A stretch of DNA of 64,000 nucleotides from Marinicella sediminis (GTDB taxonomy: Bacteria > Pseudomonadota > Gammaproteobacteria > Xanthomonadales > Marinicellaceae), in the NCBI RefSeq assembly GCF_002000055.1, contig NZ_MVBD01000004.1:248001-312000 (forward strand), written 5' to 3'. Positions 1 through 8,586 of this stretch are shown in pieces (the first letter of the stretch is position 1; each line of letters opens with the position of its first letter). A program made the translations under genes and the position numbers. The notes below the pieces were generated by a model. That model saw only the letters and a list, made by a program, of their open reading frames with translations. It was not told the DNA's origin and searched no databases.

Positions 1-573
1 CTTGATCAACTGGCCGTCTACTGCTCATCCTCTGACCAGATTAAAAAATTATTTTTTGATCATGCCGATGGCCTGGGAGCCTTAATGGCCCGACATGACT
101 GGGGTCTGGTTTATGGAGGAGGCATGGTAGGCTTGATGGGTCAGGTGGCCAAATCAATCAAACACCACAGTGGCAGAACCATTGGCGTGGTACCCGAAGC
201 ACTGCGCATCGATGGGGTAGTCAATACCATCGATGATGAACTCATCATCACCCCGGACATGCACACCCGCAAAGCAAAAATGATTGACCTGGCCGATGGC
301 TTTATCGGTCTGGCAGGCGGCTTTGGTACCCTGGAAGAAATGCTGGAAGTGATGACCCTGAAACAATTGGGCTATCATGAAAAGCCAATCGTATTCCTCA
401 ATACCGATGGTTATTATGATCGTTTGTTTGAGATGTTTGAACACATCTATGCCGAAAACTTTGCCAAAGCGGAGTACCGCCAGCTGTATCACATCAGTGA
501 GACGCCGGAAGATGTGGTGACTTATTTGCTCAACTATCAGCCACCACAGCTACCGGATAAATGGTTTGTCTGA
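1..573 (+). CDS. LOG-family (TIGR00730) nucleotide phosphoribohydrolase, 5' end outside window
   Basis: The reading frame is open from base 1, so the N-terminus lies outside the window; 190 residues are visible. The family has a Rossmann fold and usually cleaves nucleoside 5'-monophosphates (cytokinin riboside monophosphate or AMP/IMP type) to free base and ribose 5-phosphate. The glycine-rich YGGGMVGLMG segment lies near visible residues 38-47. The signature region reads LAGGFGTLEEM near residues 104-114. The family consensus has Pro before the two glycines (PGGxGTxxE), so Ala here is a deviation, but the catalytic Glu region is kept. The C-terminal part (KPIVFLNTDGYYD) is typical. It converges on tpx with a four-base gap and no terminator. 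Substrate cannot be decided from sequence. Confidence 0.88.
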   Translation, partial: LDQLAVYCSSSDQIKKLFFDHADGLGALMARHDWGLVYGGGMVGLMGQVAKSIKHHSGRTIGVVPEALRIDGVVNTIDDELIITPDMHTRKAKMIDLADGFIGLAGGFGTLEEMLEVMTLKQLGYHEKPIVFLNTDGYYDRLFEMFEHIYAENFAKAEYRQLYHISETPEDVVTYLLNYQPPQLPDKWFV

Positions 574-577
574 CCGG

Positions 578-1081
578 TTAATCTGCCAATGCGGCCATGG
601 CGGCATCATAATCCGGTTCATTAACCACATCGCTCACCAACTCACTGTAGACCACCTGATGGTTGGCGTCCAGCACCAGTGTTGCCCGGGCATACAAACC
701 GGCCAGCGGCCCTGAGTTCATTTGCACTCCGTAGTGTTCAGCCAGGCTGCGGTGCCTGAAATCTGAACCGGTCACGGCATTGTCCACCCCTTCTGCCGCA
801 CAAAAACGATTCAGGGCAAATGGCAGGTCCATGGAAGCATATAGCATCACCACATCATCCCGGCCTGCGGCTTTCTGACTGAAGGTTTTCAGTTGTAAAG
901 CACACACTGCGGTGTCGATGCTGGGAAAAATATTGAACACCACCTGCTTGCCTGCCAGGTCTGACAGACTGACTTCAGACAAGTCTGCTTTGACCAGTTT
1001 GAAATCAGGGGCGGCCTGTCCAACGGTGGGGAATTGACCGGTTGTATCGATGGGGTTACCTTTGAAGTTAATCTGGGCCAT
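578..1081 (-). CDS. tpx: Thiol peroxidase (atypical 2-Cys peroxiredoxin)
   Basis: This 167-residue cytoplasmic or periplasmic-type peroxiredoxin reduces H2O2 and alkyl hydroperoxides using thioredoxin. The peroxidatic Cys60 sits in SIDTAVC and the resolving Cys94 in LPFALNRFC, matching the intramolecular disulfide pair of Tpx. The N-terminal region INFKGNPIDTTGQFP and the C-terminal VSDVVNEPDYDAAM are typical of the family. I chose the ATG at 1081 because AGAGGA lies just upstream and the protein then begins MAQINF. The longer frame to 1147 would add an atypical hydrophobic extension. The length matches E. coli Tpx (168). Confidence 0.95.
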   Translation of the reverse strand: MAQINFKGNPIDTTGQFPTVGQAAPDFKLVKADLSEVSLSDLAGKQVVFNIFPSIDTAVCALQLKTFSQKAAGRDDVVMLYASMDLPFALNRFCAAEGVDNAVTGSDFRHRSLAEHYGVQMNSGPLAGLYARATLVLDANHQVVYSELVSDVVNEPDYDAAMAALAD

Positions 1082-1163
1082 GACGTCCTCTGCAAGAAAA
1101 AACATCAGTATACTGCTGAGCTGATGCAACAACAAGCCCAATGGCATGCTGCAGACCTGCCGG

Positions 1164-1658
1164 TTACTTCAGCATCTTGGGTTTGAGAAAATGTTTCAGG
1201 GTGGCACCATTGGCAGACAGTGACGACCACTCGGGCACGGCTGCTTCCACACGGGCATAGGCACAGGTGGGCAAGTGCTCAAACGAATCATCAGTGAGGT
1301 GATCAATCACATCAGTGAAAGCCGGGTTGTGTCCTACCAGGGTGACTGCAGTCAATGAGTCATCCAATGATTCCAGAAAACTCAGAACAGCAGATGAACT
1401 GAAGGTGTAGAGTTCTGGTTCAATCACCCAGTCAATGCTGCGGCCACTGAGGGCCTCACTGATGCCAGCAATGGTTTGTTGTGCCCGGGTAGCCGCACTG
1501 CAATACACCTGTTGCCCCCGCCAACCCAAATCCCACAATGGCTCTGCCATCAAGGCACAATCCCTTCGACCCCTGCCTTTTAAAGGCCGCTTGAGGTCAC
1601 TGAGCCGGGGATCATCCCAGCTGGATTTGGCATGCCTGATGAAGTGAATGACTTTCAT
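1164..1658 (-). CDS. SixA-type histidine phosphatase
   Basis: A 164-residue histidine phosphatase (phosphoglycerate mutase superfamily) of the small SixA type. The catalytic RHA motif has His9 as the expected phospho-acceptor, Arg58 lies in SAATRAQQT and the second His110 in LVGHNPA. E. coli SixA dephosphorylates phosphohistidine in the nitrogen phosphotransferase system; the substrate here is unproven. The start at 1658 overlaps the stop of the upstream FkbM methyltransferase (four shared bases), which suggests translational coupling. It lies downstream of that gene on the same strand; tpx follows 82 bases on. Confidence 0.88.
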   Translation of the reverse strand: MKVIHFIRHAKSSWDDPRLSDLKRPLKGRGRRDCALMAEPLWDLGWRGQQVYCSAATRAQQTIAGISEALSGRSIDWVIEPELYTFSSSAVLSFLESLDDSLTAVTLVGHNPAFTDVIDHLTDDSFEHLPTCAYARVEAAVPEWSSLSANGATLKHFLKPKMLK

Positions 1659-2476
1659 TTGCCGGACGATGGATTGCGGCAAAAAATGTTGGAATGAGGC
1701 AGGGCCATTAAATCCGCAGCCGTCAGAGGCACCAGGGTTTCCTTATTCAGGATGCGATCAACCTGCTTAAAGTGAGTGAATACCCAGTCGGCAAAGACCT
1801 GTGGATCCTGAGCCCGCTGCCTGATGTGCCGGCCATTCCATTCAAAGATGACTTTAATCCCGGGGTTTTGCCGAATCAATTGCTCAGCACCTCTGAGCAC
1901 GTAGGGCTCTGCTCCTTCGGTGTCAATTTTGATGAAATCCACCCGCTGACCAGCACACAAGTGGTCGAGGGTATTGGCTTGCACCTGACAATGATTCTGT
2001 GCCAGCCCTGACTGCACTGCTGTGACAATTCTCCCGGATCCATCGCGGTGACTGTTCCAGGTAAAGGTCAATTCAGCGGCCTCATCGTGAGCTGCCATTT
2101 GATGGGTATCAAAACGGCCGGCAAAACCATTGATGACAATGTTTTCTTCCAGCGTGCGATGAACATCCGGATTGGCCTCTATGGCAATGACTTTCCCCTG
2201 AGGGCCTGTCAGATGACCTGCCAACAATGACAGGAAGCCAATGTTGGCACCAGCATCAACCACCACATCTCCCGGTTTGATGTGTGCCTCAAACAGTGCA
2301 CAAATGGCAGCTTCAATGATCCCATTGTCAATCAGGTTATAGGTATGAATATTGCGGGTATTGATGATGATTTTGCAGCCAAAGTAGGTCTTTGTCAGAC
2401 CCATGTCTCCATGCAATTTGGCAAAACAGAATGGTGTTCGGTTCATTGAAGTGCGCGCGTTTGAATCATTGACCAT
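1655..2476 (-). CDS. FkbM-family SAM-dependent methyltransferase
   Basis: A 273-residue class I methyltransferase of the FkbM family. The SAM-binding glycine motif is VVVDAGANIGFLSLL (about residues 71-85), followed by an acidic strand end IAIEANPD (about 98-104). The characteristic FIKIDTEGAE motif lies near 181-190. FkbM proteins methylate hydroxyl groups of sugars or small molecules and often sit in surface polysaccharide loci, but no such locus is visible here. A second possible start is the Met at 2446. Its stop overlaps the start of the SixA-type phosphatase. The substrate is unknown. Confidence 0.85.
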   Translation of the reverse strand: MVNDSNARTSMNRTPFCFAKLHGDMGLTKTYFGCKIIINTRNIHTYNLIDNGIIEAAICALFEAHIKPGDVVVDAGANIGFLSLLAGHLTGPQGKVIAIEANPDVHRTLEENIVINGFAGRFDTHQMAAHDEAAELTFTWNSHRDGSGRIVTAVQSGLAQNHCQVQANTLDHLCAGQRVDFIKIDTEGAEPYVLRGAEQLIRQNPGIKVIFEWNGRHIRQRAQDPQVFADWVFTHFKQVDRILNKETLVPLTAADLMALPHSNIFCRNPSSGK

Positions 2477-2504
2477 TATACCAGCAACAGCAACAGCATC
2501 CTCA

Positions 2505-3089
2505 TTAATCAGGGATGTTCAGATGCAACTCACTTAACAACTGCTGGTAGAGCAACACAGTCAGTGCGCCCAGACCAATCAACAGCAGCAGGCGATATTT
2601 AAGCCCATGTTTATGGTGTTTGTGACGATCTTTGTGGTGAGTTACATCAAGCATTTCATCACCAAAGTAAATGGATAAAAAAGTGCCCATTGCACTGATC
2701 ACCAGCAGTCCCCAATAGGGATAAGGGTGCAGTAATATGGTTTTCAAAATGTGCGTCGCTGCGGTCTTTTCATAGTGTTCTGGCAGGTAATGAAGGGCCA
2801 GCACATTCAATGCCATGGCCAACAACCAGGTGATGATCTGCGTGGTCAGCATTTTGACTTTAAACAACAACCTCACCGGGAATGCCAGAATAAAACCGCC
2901 ATCCGCCACTGGGGTACACAGCACAAAAAAACTCCAGGTCAGCAGCGCCACCCAAAGTCCATCGGCCGCCCCATATTGATGACTCAGGTAGAAAAAATAG
3001 CCTATCAACAAGGATAGTAAACCGATGAACTTCCACAAGGTTTCATGGTGTGTGGCGTGTTGATGACTGAATGGGGGTTGCCGGGTCAT
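2505..3089 (-). CDS. Conserved integral membrane protein of unknown function
   Basis: About 194 residues if started at the Met at 3089 (MTRQPPFSHQH), which clears the upstream oxygenase stop. It has four or five hydrophobic segments, among them WKFIGLLSLLIGYFFYL and GLWVALLTWSFFVLC. The conserved-looking segments TWSFFVLCTPVADGGF and AMGTFLSIYFGDEMLD, plus a His/Lys-rich loop (HHKDRHKHHKHG), recall a widespread uncharacterised membrane family. No function is assigned. The gene follows the Rieske oxygenase gene after 11 bases, so the two are probably cotranscribed. The His-rich loop could bind metal, but that is speculation. Confidence 0.75.
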   Translation of the reverse strand: MTRQPPFSHQHATHHETLWKFIGLLSLLIGYFFYLSHQYGAADGLWVALLTWSFFVLCTPVADGGFILAFPVRLLFKVKMLTTQIITWLLAMALNVLALHYLPEHYEKTAATHILKTILLHPYPYWGLLVISAMGTFLSIYFGDEMLDVTHHKDRHKHHKHGLKYRLLLLIGLGALTVLLYQQLLSELHLNIPD

Positions 3090-3100
3090 GATTTGACTGT

Positions 3101-4186
3101 TCACTTTGAATTGAGCAGTTGCCGGTAGGCCGTGCGCACCAATTCCTGAAAATGCCACACCGCCTGTTCCCTTTTATAACACAACTGGCCCTGGTGGTAA
3201 CTGCCTGAGTCCAGGCCTTTTTGTACCGCTTCACAGATCATGATGTCCTCATCCTGTACCTCGTCACTGAACGCCAGGTCTTGTTTGATGAAGTCCTCTC
3301 GGCCATCAAATTCCGGATAGAAATAATCAAAGATGACCCGTGTCTGGTTGTTTTTCATGGGCAACACCTGATTGGTTTGCAACCGATTGGGCAAGATGTT
3401 GAGCATGGTGTTTGGGTAAATGAAATAATAGTGGGCCTGGCCTTCGCCATAAAAATCACCACCCTGATCCAATGGGCTGAACTGGTATGAATGCCATTGA
3501 CTGAGTTCTGTCTGGTAGCTTTTGTAGTCCAGCAATTGGTTCAGACCGGGATGTACATGGGGCAAATGATAGCCTTCCAGGTAATTTTCCACATACACCT
3601 TCCAGTTACAATTGATGATGAATTCATCCCGGCGTTGAAACGTCATGTTGCTCAGCTCTATTGGTTGAATGCGATCTTCGATGCCTGTAAACAGCTCAGA
3701 AATCGGCGGCACATCGGCTTGTAATGCAATGAATACCAAGCCTTGCCAACTGTCCAGCCTGACTTCCGGCAAGCGGTGATCACACACATCAAAACCAGCA
3801 GTGGTGTGCATTTCAGGAGCACTTTTCAGTTGGCCATTGAGGTGATAATTCCAACCATGGTATTTGCACATCAGGGTTTTGGCATGGCCGTTTTCAAAGG
3901 CCAGTGGTCCTGCGCGGTGCCGGCACACATTGTGAAAAGCCCTGATTCCTTCACCCGTATTGACCACAATGACTGGCTGACCGGCCACTTCATGCACCAC
4001 ATGGTCACCGGTCCGTTGCAGTTGACTCAAGTGAGCCACCAATTGCCAACTGCGGTGAAACACCGCCGTCTGATCCACCGCATCACCGACACCAGACTGA
4101 TAAGCGGCAGCTGGAAAACTCATGGCGGTGACGGATGCTTCAGCTGTGGATATGTGTCGCAGATAATCACGTGTGGTTCGTTGCAT
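3101..4186 (-). CDS. Rieske non-heme iron oxygenase alpha subunit (carnitine/choline/glycine-betaine monooxygenase-like)
   Basis: A 361-residue ring-hydroxylating-type oxygenase. The Rieske [2Fe-2S] ligands are Cys88-x-His90 and Cys107-x2-His110. The mononuclear iron site is in ENYLEGYHLPHVHPG (His207 and His212, with an Asp near 312-314 as third ligand). The C-terminal QDEDIMICEAVQKGL block is typical of the group that demethylates or cleaves quaternary amines (GbcA, CntA, choline monooxygenase). It has no adjacent reductase, so electrons must come from a protein encoded elsewhere. The substrate is not determined. The membrane protein downstream is probably in the same transcript. Confidence 0.85.
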   Translation of the reverse strand: MQRTTRDYLRHISTAEASVTAMSFPAAAYQSGVGDAVDQTAVFHRSWQLVAHLSQLQRTGDHVVHEVAGQPVIVVNTGEGIRAFHNVCRHRAGPLAFENGHAKTLMCKYHGWNYHLNGQLKSAPEMHTTAGFDVCDHRLPEVRLDSWQGLVFIALQADVPPISELFTGIEDRIQPIELSNMTFQRRDEFIINCNWKVYVENYLEGYHLPHVHPGLNQLLDYKSYQTELSQWHSYQFSPLDQGGDFYGEGQAHYYFIYPNTMLNILPNRLQTNQVLPMKNNQTRVIFDYFYPEFDGREDFIKQDLAFSDEVQDEDIMICEAVQKGLDSGSYHQGQLCYKREQAVWHFQELVRTAYRQLLNSK

Positions 4187-4385
4187 GACTGAAAGGCCGG
4201 ATCAAGTATTTGTATTGTAAATGATTCAACCCACAGACACCATCACCTGACAATGGTCTGACAAAAGGCAAGGGATTGATTGAACACGTTACCGGAATTG
4301 AATAAACCGTTTTGAAATCGTGATACTTTTGTGAGAATTGATCAGCACAATGGAGCCTCAATGATTAATAACAGAGGAGTCAACC

Positions 4386-6248
4386 ATGAAACCCATTCGT
4401 TCTATCCGGGCGTTGCTGATGCCAGCAGCGCTGTTCTTGTCAGCTCAGTCCCAGGCCCTGGAAGTCCAGGTCAAAGTGGAAAACCTCAGCCCTGAAGGCG
4501 GCTTGTATTTTACGCCATTGTGGGTTGGTTTCCACGACGGTTCTTTTGATCTTTATGACCGTGGTGCCGCCGCTTCTGGAGGTGTTGAGCGGTTTGCTGA
4601 AGATGGTGATTTTGGCGCACTGATGACCGAGTTTGCCGGTACCGGCGGTTTGGATGCAGTTATCCTGAACCCTGAAGGCTTTGCCGGAGCTCCGGTTTTT
4701 GATCCCGGCCAAGCCAGCTATGAAACTTTTGACCTGGATCCGGGAAGCCATCAGTTCTTCAGCTATGGCGCCATGATCCTGCCCTCCAATGATGCCTTTG
4801 TTGCCAATGGTGATCCAATGGCTCATCGCTTGTTCGATGATGAGGGCAACTTCACCGGGCCGGTGTCTTTTGTGGTCTATGGCAGCGATGTGCTTGATGC
4901 CGGAACAGAAGACAACACCGAAACTGATGCGGCTTTTTTGAATCAATCAGCACCTGATACGGGAGTCAGCACAACTGATGTGGTTCAATTACACCCGGGA
5001 TTCAATGGGTCTGTAGGAAACCCATCGGGCACACCAGTGAATATCCTCGGAGCGATGGTTCCTCCAGGCACCACCATCGACCAAGAATTGGGTGATTTCA
5101 CCCGTGGTGTGGTTCCCATCATGCGTGTCACTATTCAAAACAGCCTGACACCAGTGAGGGTCTCCATCAAGAACCAGGCACCAGCCGGCGGGGTTTATCT
5201 GACACCAGTTTGGCTGGGGTTTCATGACGGTTCCTTCGACAGTTTTGATGTCGGCGAAACAGCATCCTCAGGCATAGAACGCATGGCTGAAGATGGCGAT
5301 TTTTCTGAGCTTGCCAATGATTTTGCAGCTGCCAATGCAGGCATCGGCGAAGTGATTTTCAATCCAGAAGGATTTCCCGGGGCACCATTATTTGACCCTG
5401 GTTTTAGTACCACGACCATGCTGTACCTGGACACCAGTCAGCAACGATACCTCTCTTATGCCGCCATGTTGTTGCCTTCAAACGATGCTTTCATCGCCAA
5501 TGACCGCCCCGATGCCTATGCCTTGTTTGATGAACAGGGCGAATTCGCCGGACCAGTCAGCATCAACATCAGTGGCAATGATGTCTGGGATGCCGGAACC
5601 GAAGCCAATACCGAAAGTCAGGCAGCCTTTTTTGACCAAAGCGCACCTGATACCGGCGAAGCGACTGTCGAGCTGATCACAGCTCACCCTGGATTCAATG
5701 GCTCTTTTGGCCATCCGACTGGCACCCCACAGGTCTTTCTTGGTGGCACCAATGGCCCAGGAATTGAGTTTGATGAAACCGCTGCCGATTTTTCCATTCC
5801 GGGTAGCCAGGTGGCAAGCATCCGTGTGTCCAGAGCAGTCGATGGCGGTCACAGTGGTTCATGGTACAACCCTGCACGAGATGGTCAGGGGCTGGTACTG
5901 GACATCACCGCCGACACCGATGGCACAGGTATCCGGGCCATGGTTTCCTGGTACCACTACACGGCGGATGGATCAGGTGAGCAGCTGTGGCTGGTAGGTG
6001 TTGGGCCAGTGATTGATGACACCGCAGTGGTGGAACTGATGGTCACTGAAGGTGCTCAATTTGGCGATGCCTTTGATGCCGCTGATGTGCAACGAACCCG
6101 TTGGGGTCAGGTGCGCATCCGCTTCACTTCTTGTACCAGCGCAGAATTGTCTTACGATTCAGTACTGCCGGGGTATGGATCCGGCAATGAGGATCTGGTC
6201 AGGCTGACTGCCGGCCCGGCCGATTTCACCGGCGCCTGTCAACTCTGA
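4386..6248 (+). CDS. Secreted protein with two Spondin_N domains and a C-terminal WYNP-type domain
   Basis: A 620-residue secreted protein. A signal peptide ends near AQSQA (residue 24). Two Spondin_N-like domains follow in tandem (about 25-230 and 258-460). Each carries the PLWVGFHDGSFD or PVWLGFHDGSFD motif, an AEDGDF segment, a LPSNDAF(V/I)AN segment, and QSAPDTG then HPGFNGS at the end. The C-terminal part (about 495-620) begins SGSWYNPARDGQG and resembles the tail of the metalloprotease at 58881-62087. Spondin_N domains occur in bacterial extracellular proteins with probable adhesive roles; no activity is established. A ribosome site GAGGAG precedes the ATG, and a strong terminator follows. 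Confidence 0.87.
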   Translation: MKPIRSIRALLMPAALFLSAQSQALEVQVKVENLSPEGGLYFTPLWVGFHDGSFDLYDRGAAASGGVERFAEDGDFGALMTEFAGTGGLDAVILNPEGFAGAPVFDPGQASYETFDLDPGSHQFFSYGAMILPSNDAFVANGDPMAHRLFDDEGNFTGPVSFVVYGSDVLDAGTEDNTETDAAFLNQSAPDTGVSTTDVVQLHPGFNGSVGNPSGTPVNILGAMVPPGTTIDQELGDFTRGVVPIMRVTIQNSLTPVRVSIKNQAPAGGVYLTPVWLGFHDGSFDSFDVGETASSGIERMAEDGDFSELANDFAAANAGIGEVIFNPEGFPGAPLFDPGFSTTTMLYLDTSQQRYLSYAAMLLPSNDAFIANDRPDAYALFDEQGEFAGPVSINISGNDVWDAGTEANTESQAAFFDQSAPDTGEATVELITAHPGFNGSFGHPTGTPQVFLGGTNGPGIEFDETAADFSIPGSQVASIRVSRAVDGGHSGSWYNPARDGQGLVLDITADTDGTGIRAMVSWYHYTADGSGEQLWLVGVGPVIDDTAVVELMVTEGAQFGDAFDAADVQRTRWGQVRIRFTSCTSAELSYDSVLPGYGSGNEDLVRLTAGPADFTGACQL

Positions 6249-6259
6249 TTTGACCCACT

Positions 6260-6298
6260 GGCATCAGGACCCCGTTGTCCTGGTGCCGGTTTTTTTTA
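6260..6298 (+). terminator. Rho-independent terminator after the Spondin_N gene
   Basis: An 11-bp stem (one G-U pair), GGCATCAGGAC with GTCCTGGTGCC, six-base loop, then eight T residues. It sits 12 bases after the stop codon. Confidence 0.92.
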
Positions 6299-6396
6299 AC
6301 TGCCACCCCATCTTTTTGTGATCAATCATGACTTTTTCCTTTCATATACATCAACACCAGCCATCTGATAACAATCGTTCCGGGGAGGACAGTCAA

Positions 6397-7122
6397 GTGC
6401 CAGCCAAACACATCTTGGTGATTGAAGACGAAGTCGACATCGCGCAATTGATTCACATACATTTATCTGAAGTTTGCCAACAGGTGCAATTGGTCCATGA
6501 TGGCGAACAAGGCCTGAAGATGGCATTACAGAAACACTGGGATGTGATCATTCTGGATCTGCGATTACCCAAAATCGATGGACTGGAAATTTGCCGGCAA
6601 ATCCGCAATCAGAATCAATATGTTCCCATCTTGATGCTGACTGCCAAATCCACTGAACTGGACCGGGTGCTGGGCCTGGAACTGGGTGCTGATGATTACC
6701 TGACCAAACCCTTCAGTGTGATTGAGCTCACTGCCAGGGTGAAAGCCCTGTTGCGGCGTTTCGCTGCCAGCCAGGGTAATCAACAACCATCAGCAAACCG
6801 ACCATTGAGTTTTTCCGGACTTGACATTGATGCCGATCGTCGCCAGGTTCATGTGCATGGCAAAGAAGTGCGTCTGACCGCCAAAGAATTTGATTTATTG
6901 TGGTTTTTTGCCAGCCATCCTGACAAAGTATTCAACCGCAATCAACTGTTGGACCAGGTTTGGGGATATGGCCACGATGGTTACGAACACACGGTCAATT
7001 CACACATGAACCGGTTGCGTACCAAAATTGAGCGTGACAGTGCTCACCCCAGGTATATCAAAACCATTTGGGGTGTTGGCTATCAGTTCATTGCCAGTCA
7101 ATCAGCCGGATCTCAACCATGA
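6397..7122 (+). CDS. OmpR-family response regulator
   Basis: A receiver plus winged-helix DNA-binding regulator of 241 residues. Acidic residues near position 10 (IEDE), phospho-acceptor Asp54 in IILDLRLPK, a Thr in LMLTAKST and Lys in LTKPFS complete the receiver. The output domain (about 140-235) ends YIKTIWGVGYQF. I chose the GTG at 6397 because GGGGAGGA lies seven bases upstream and the receiver fold starts immediately after it. An in-frame ATG at 6328 lacks a ribosome site and would add 23 unstructured residues. The stop overlaps the start of the sensor kinase gene (ATGA). Confidence 0.93.
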   Translation: MPAKHILVIEDEVDIAQLIHIHLSEVCQQVQLVHDGEQGLKMALQKHWDVIILDLRLPKIDGLEICRQIRNQNQYVPILMLTAKSTELDRVLGLELGADDYLTKPFSVIELTARVKALLRRFAASQGNQQPSANRPLSFSGLDIDADRRQVHVHGKEVRLTAKEFDLLWFFASHPDKVFNRNQLLDQVWGYGHDGYEHTVNSHMNRLRTKIERDSAHPRYIKTIWGVGYQFIASQSAGSQP

Positions 7123-8582
7123 AGTCCCTGAAACAGCGTTTGTCGCTGACCCTGATGTCATTGTTTCTGGTCATTGGCCTGATCCTTGCATACATCACCC
7201 GCCATGCGTCGGTGCAATTCAACCTGGAGATGACCCAACGGTTGAATGGCTCCATCGCCATGTATGTGGCTGCTGAAGAGCAACTGATTGCCAATGGCCA
7301 GGTAAATCAGGCAGCCATCCAGCGGTTGGCTGAACGGGCCATGGTAATCAACCCCACCGTTGAGGTCTACCTGCTGGACACAGCCGGTCGCATACTGAGC
7401 CATAACCTGCCAGCTGATGTACCCTTGGCCGGGCACATACCTCTGGCACAGATCAATGAGTTCCTCCAACCAGAATCCCACCGGCCACTGGTGAACCTGG
7501 ATCCCCGCAGCCCTGCCACTGCCAAAGCATTCTCTGCTGCAAAAGTGACCCACAACGGGCAACATCAGGGCTATGTGTATGCCATTCTCGGTGGCCAGGC
7601 CTATGAAACACTGGCCAATGACCTCAGCAAAAACTTTGTCCTCAGTGTCGCCCTGGCCAGTATGCTGGCCGTTTGGATTCTGGGTTATCTGGTGGCATTG
7701 CTGGTGGTCAACAAGCTGACCAATCCATTGACTGCATTGACCCGCAAAGTCCGTCAATTTGAACAACAAATGACCGGCAAACCCGTCAGCCAGCTACACA
7801 TTGGGGATGAAATACAGGCACTGGATGCAGCTTTTGGCCACATGCAGGATAAAATACAGTCACAGGTCAAAAGTATCCAGGCTGCAGATCAAAACCGTCG
7901 CGATCTGATCACCCACGTTTCACACGACCTGCGCACGCCATTGGCAGCCATTCAGGGATACATTGACACTTTACTGGTTAAGGACCGGGAATTTGATGAA
8001 GAGCAGCGTGCCCGCCACCTGAGCACTGCCAGCAAACACTGTCAGCGGTTGAACTCCCTGATCCATGATTTGTTCGAATTGTCAAAGCTGGATGCCCTGG
8101 CAGTGACACCTCAGATTGAAGCATTTTCCCTGTCAGAATTGATGCAGGATGTCAGCCTTGAATTCAAATGGCTGGCGCGACAAAAAAACATCGCCCTCAA
8201 AGTTGACTTGTTTGCCGGGCCCTGTGTGGTCAGGGCCGACATTGGTCTGATGCAACGGGTATTGGAAAATCTGATCAGTAACGCCATCCGTCATACCCCT
8301 GAGGATGGACAGATCTGGCTTCGCCTGGTAACCACAGATCAACAGTTTAAAGTCATCATCAAAGACACCGGAAGAGGCATCAGCAATGCCGAACTGCCTT
8401 ATATTTTTGACCGCCTGTATCAGGGCCAAAACACCGCCAGCCGTGCTGATTCATCAACCGGCCTGGGGCTGGCCATTGTGAAAAAAATCATGGACCTTCA
8501 CCAGTTAAAAATCAAAGTCATCAGCCAGTTGGAAAAAGGCACTCAATTTTCATTCAACATACCACAAGCCAGATTGAGTTGA
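7119..8582 (+). CDS. Membrane sensor histidine kinase, partner of the adjacent regulator
   Basis: A 487-residue kinase. A first membrane helix (about 9-28) is followed by a periplasmic sensor region, then a second membrane helix (about 168-195), HAMP, HisKA and HATPase_c domains. The phospho-acceptor is His269 in SHDLRTPLAAIQGY. The ATP-binding boxes are NLISNAIRHT (N box), DTGRGI (G1) and STGLGLAIVKK (G2). The chosen ATG overlaps the regulator stop by four bases, so the pair is translationally coupled. The frame extends upstream, but only inside the regulator gene. The signal sensed and the regulon are unknown. Confidence 0.93.
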   Translation: MKSLKQRLSLTLMSLFLVIGLILAYITRHASVQFNLEMTQRLNGSIAMYVAAEEQLIANGQVNQAAIQRLAERAMVINPTVEVYLLDTAGRILSHNLPADVPLAGHIPLAQINEFLQPESHRPLVNLDPRSPATAKAFSAAKVTHNGQHQGYVYAILGGQAYETLANDLSKNFVLSVALASMLAVWILGYLVALLVVNKLTNPLTALTRKVRQFEQQMTGKPVSQLHIGDEIQALDAAFGHMQDKIQSQVKSIQAADQNRRDLITHVSHDLRTPLAAIQGYIDTLLVKDREFDEEQRARHLSTASKHCQRLNSLIHDLFELSKLDALAVTPQIEAFSLSELMQDVSLEFKWLARQKNIALKVDLFAGPCVVRADIGLMQRVLENLISNAIRHTPEDGQIWLRLVTTDQQFKVIIKDTGRGISNAELPYIFDRLYQGQNTASRADSSTGLGLAIVKKIMDLHQLKIKVISQLEKGTQFSFNIPQARLS

Positions 8583-8586
8583 ATGA

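Noticed and set aside
1082..1147. Longer start of tpx
   Set aside because: The ribosome site AGAGGA lies before 1081, and family length supports the shorter form.
3743..4192. 149-codon plus-strand frame
   Set aside because: It is antisense to the Rieske oxygenase, whose motifs are clear; no domain or ribosome site.
7068..7118. Longer N-terminus of the sensor kinase
   Set aside because: The upstream codons lie inside the regulator gene; the ATG at 7119 forms the usual ATGA overlap.
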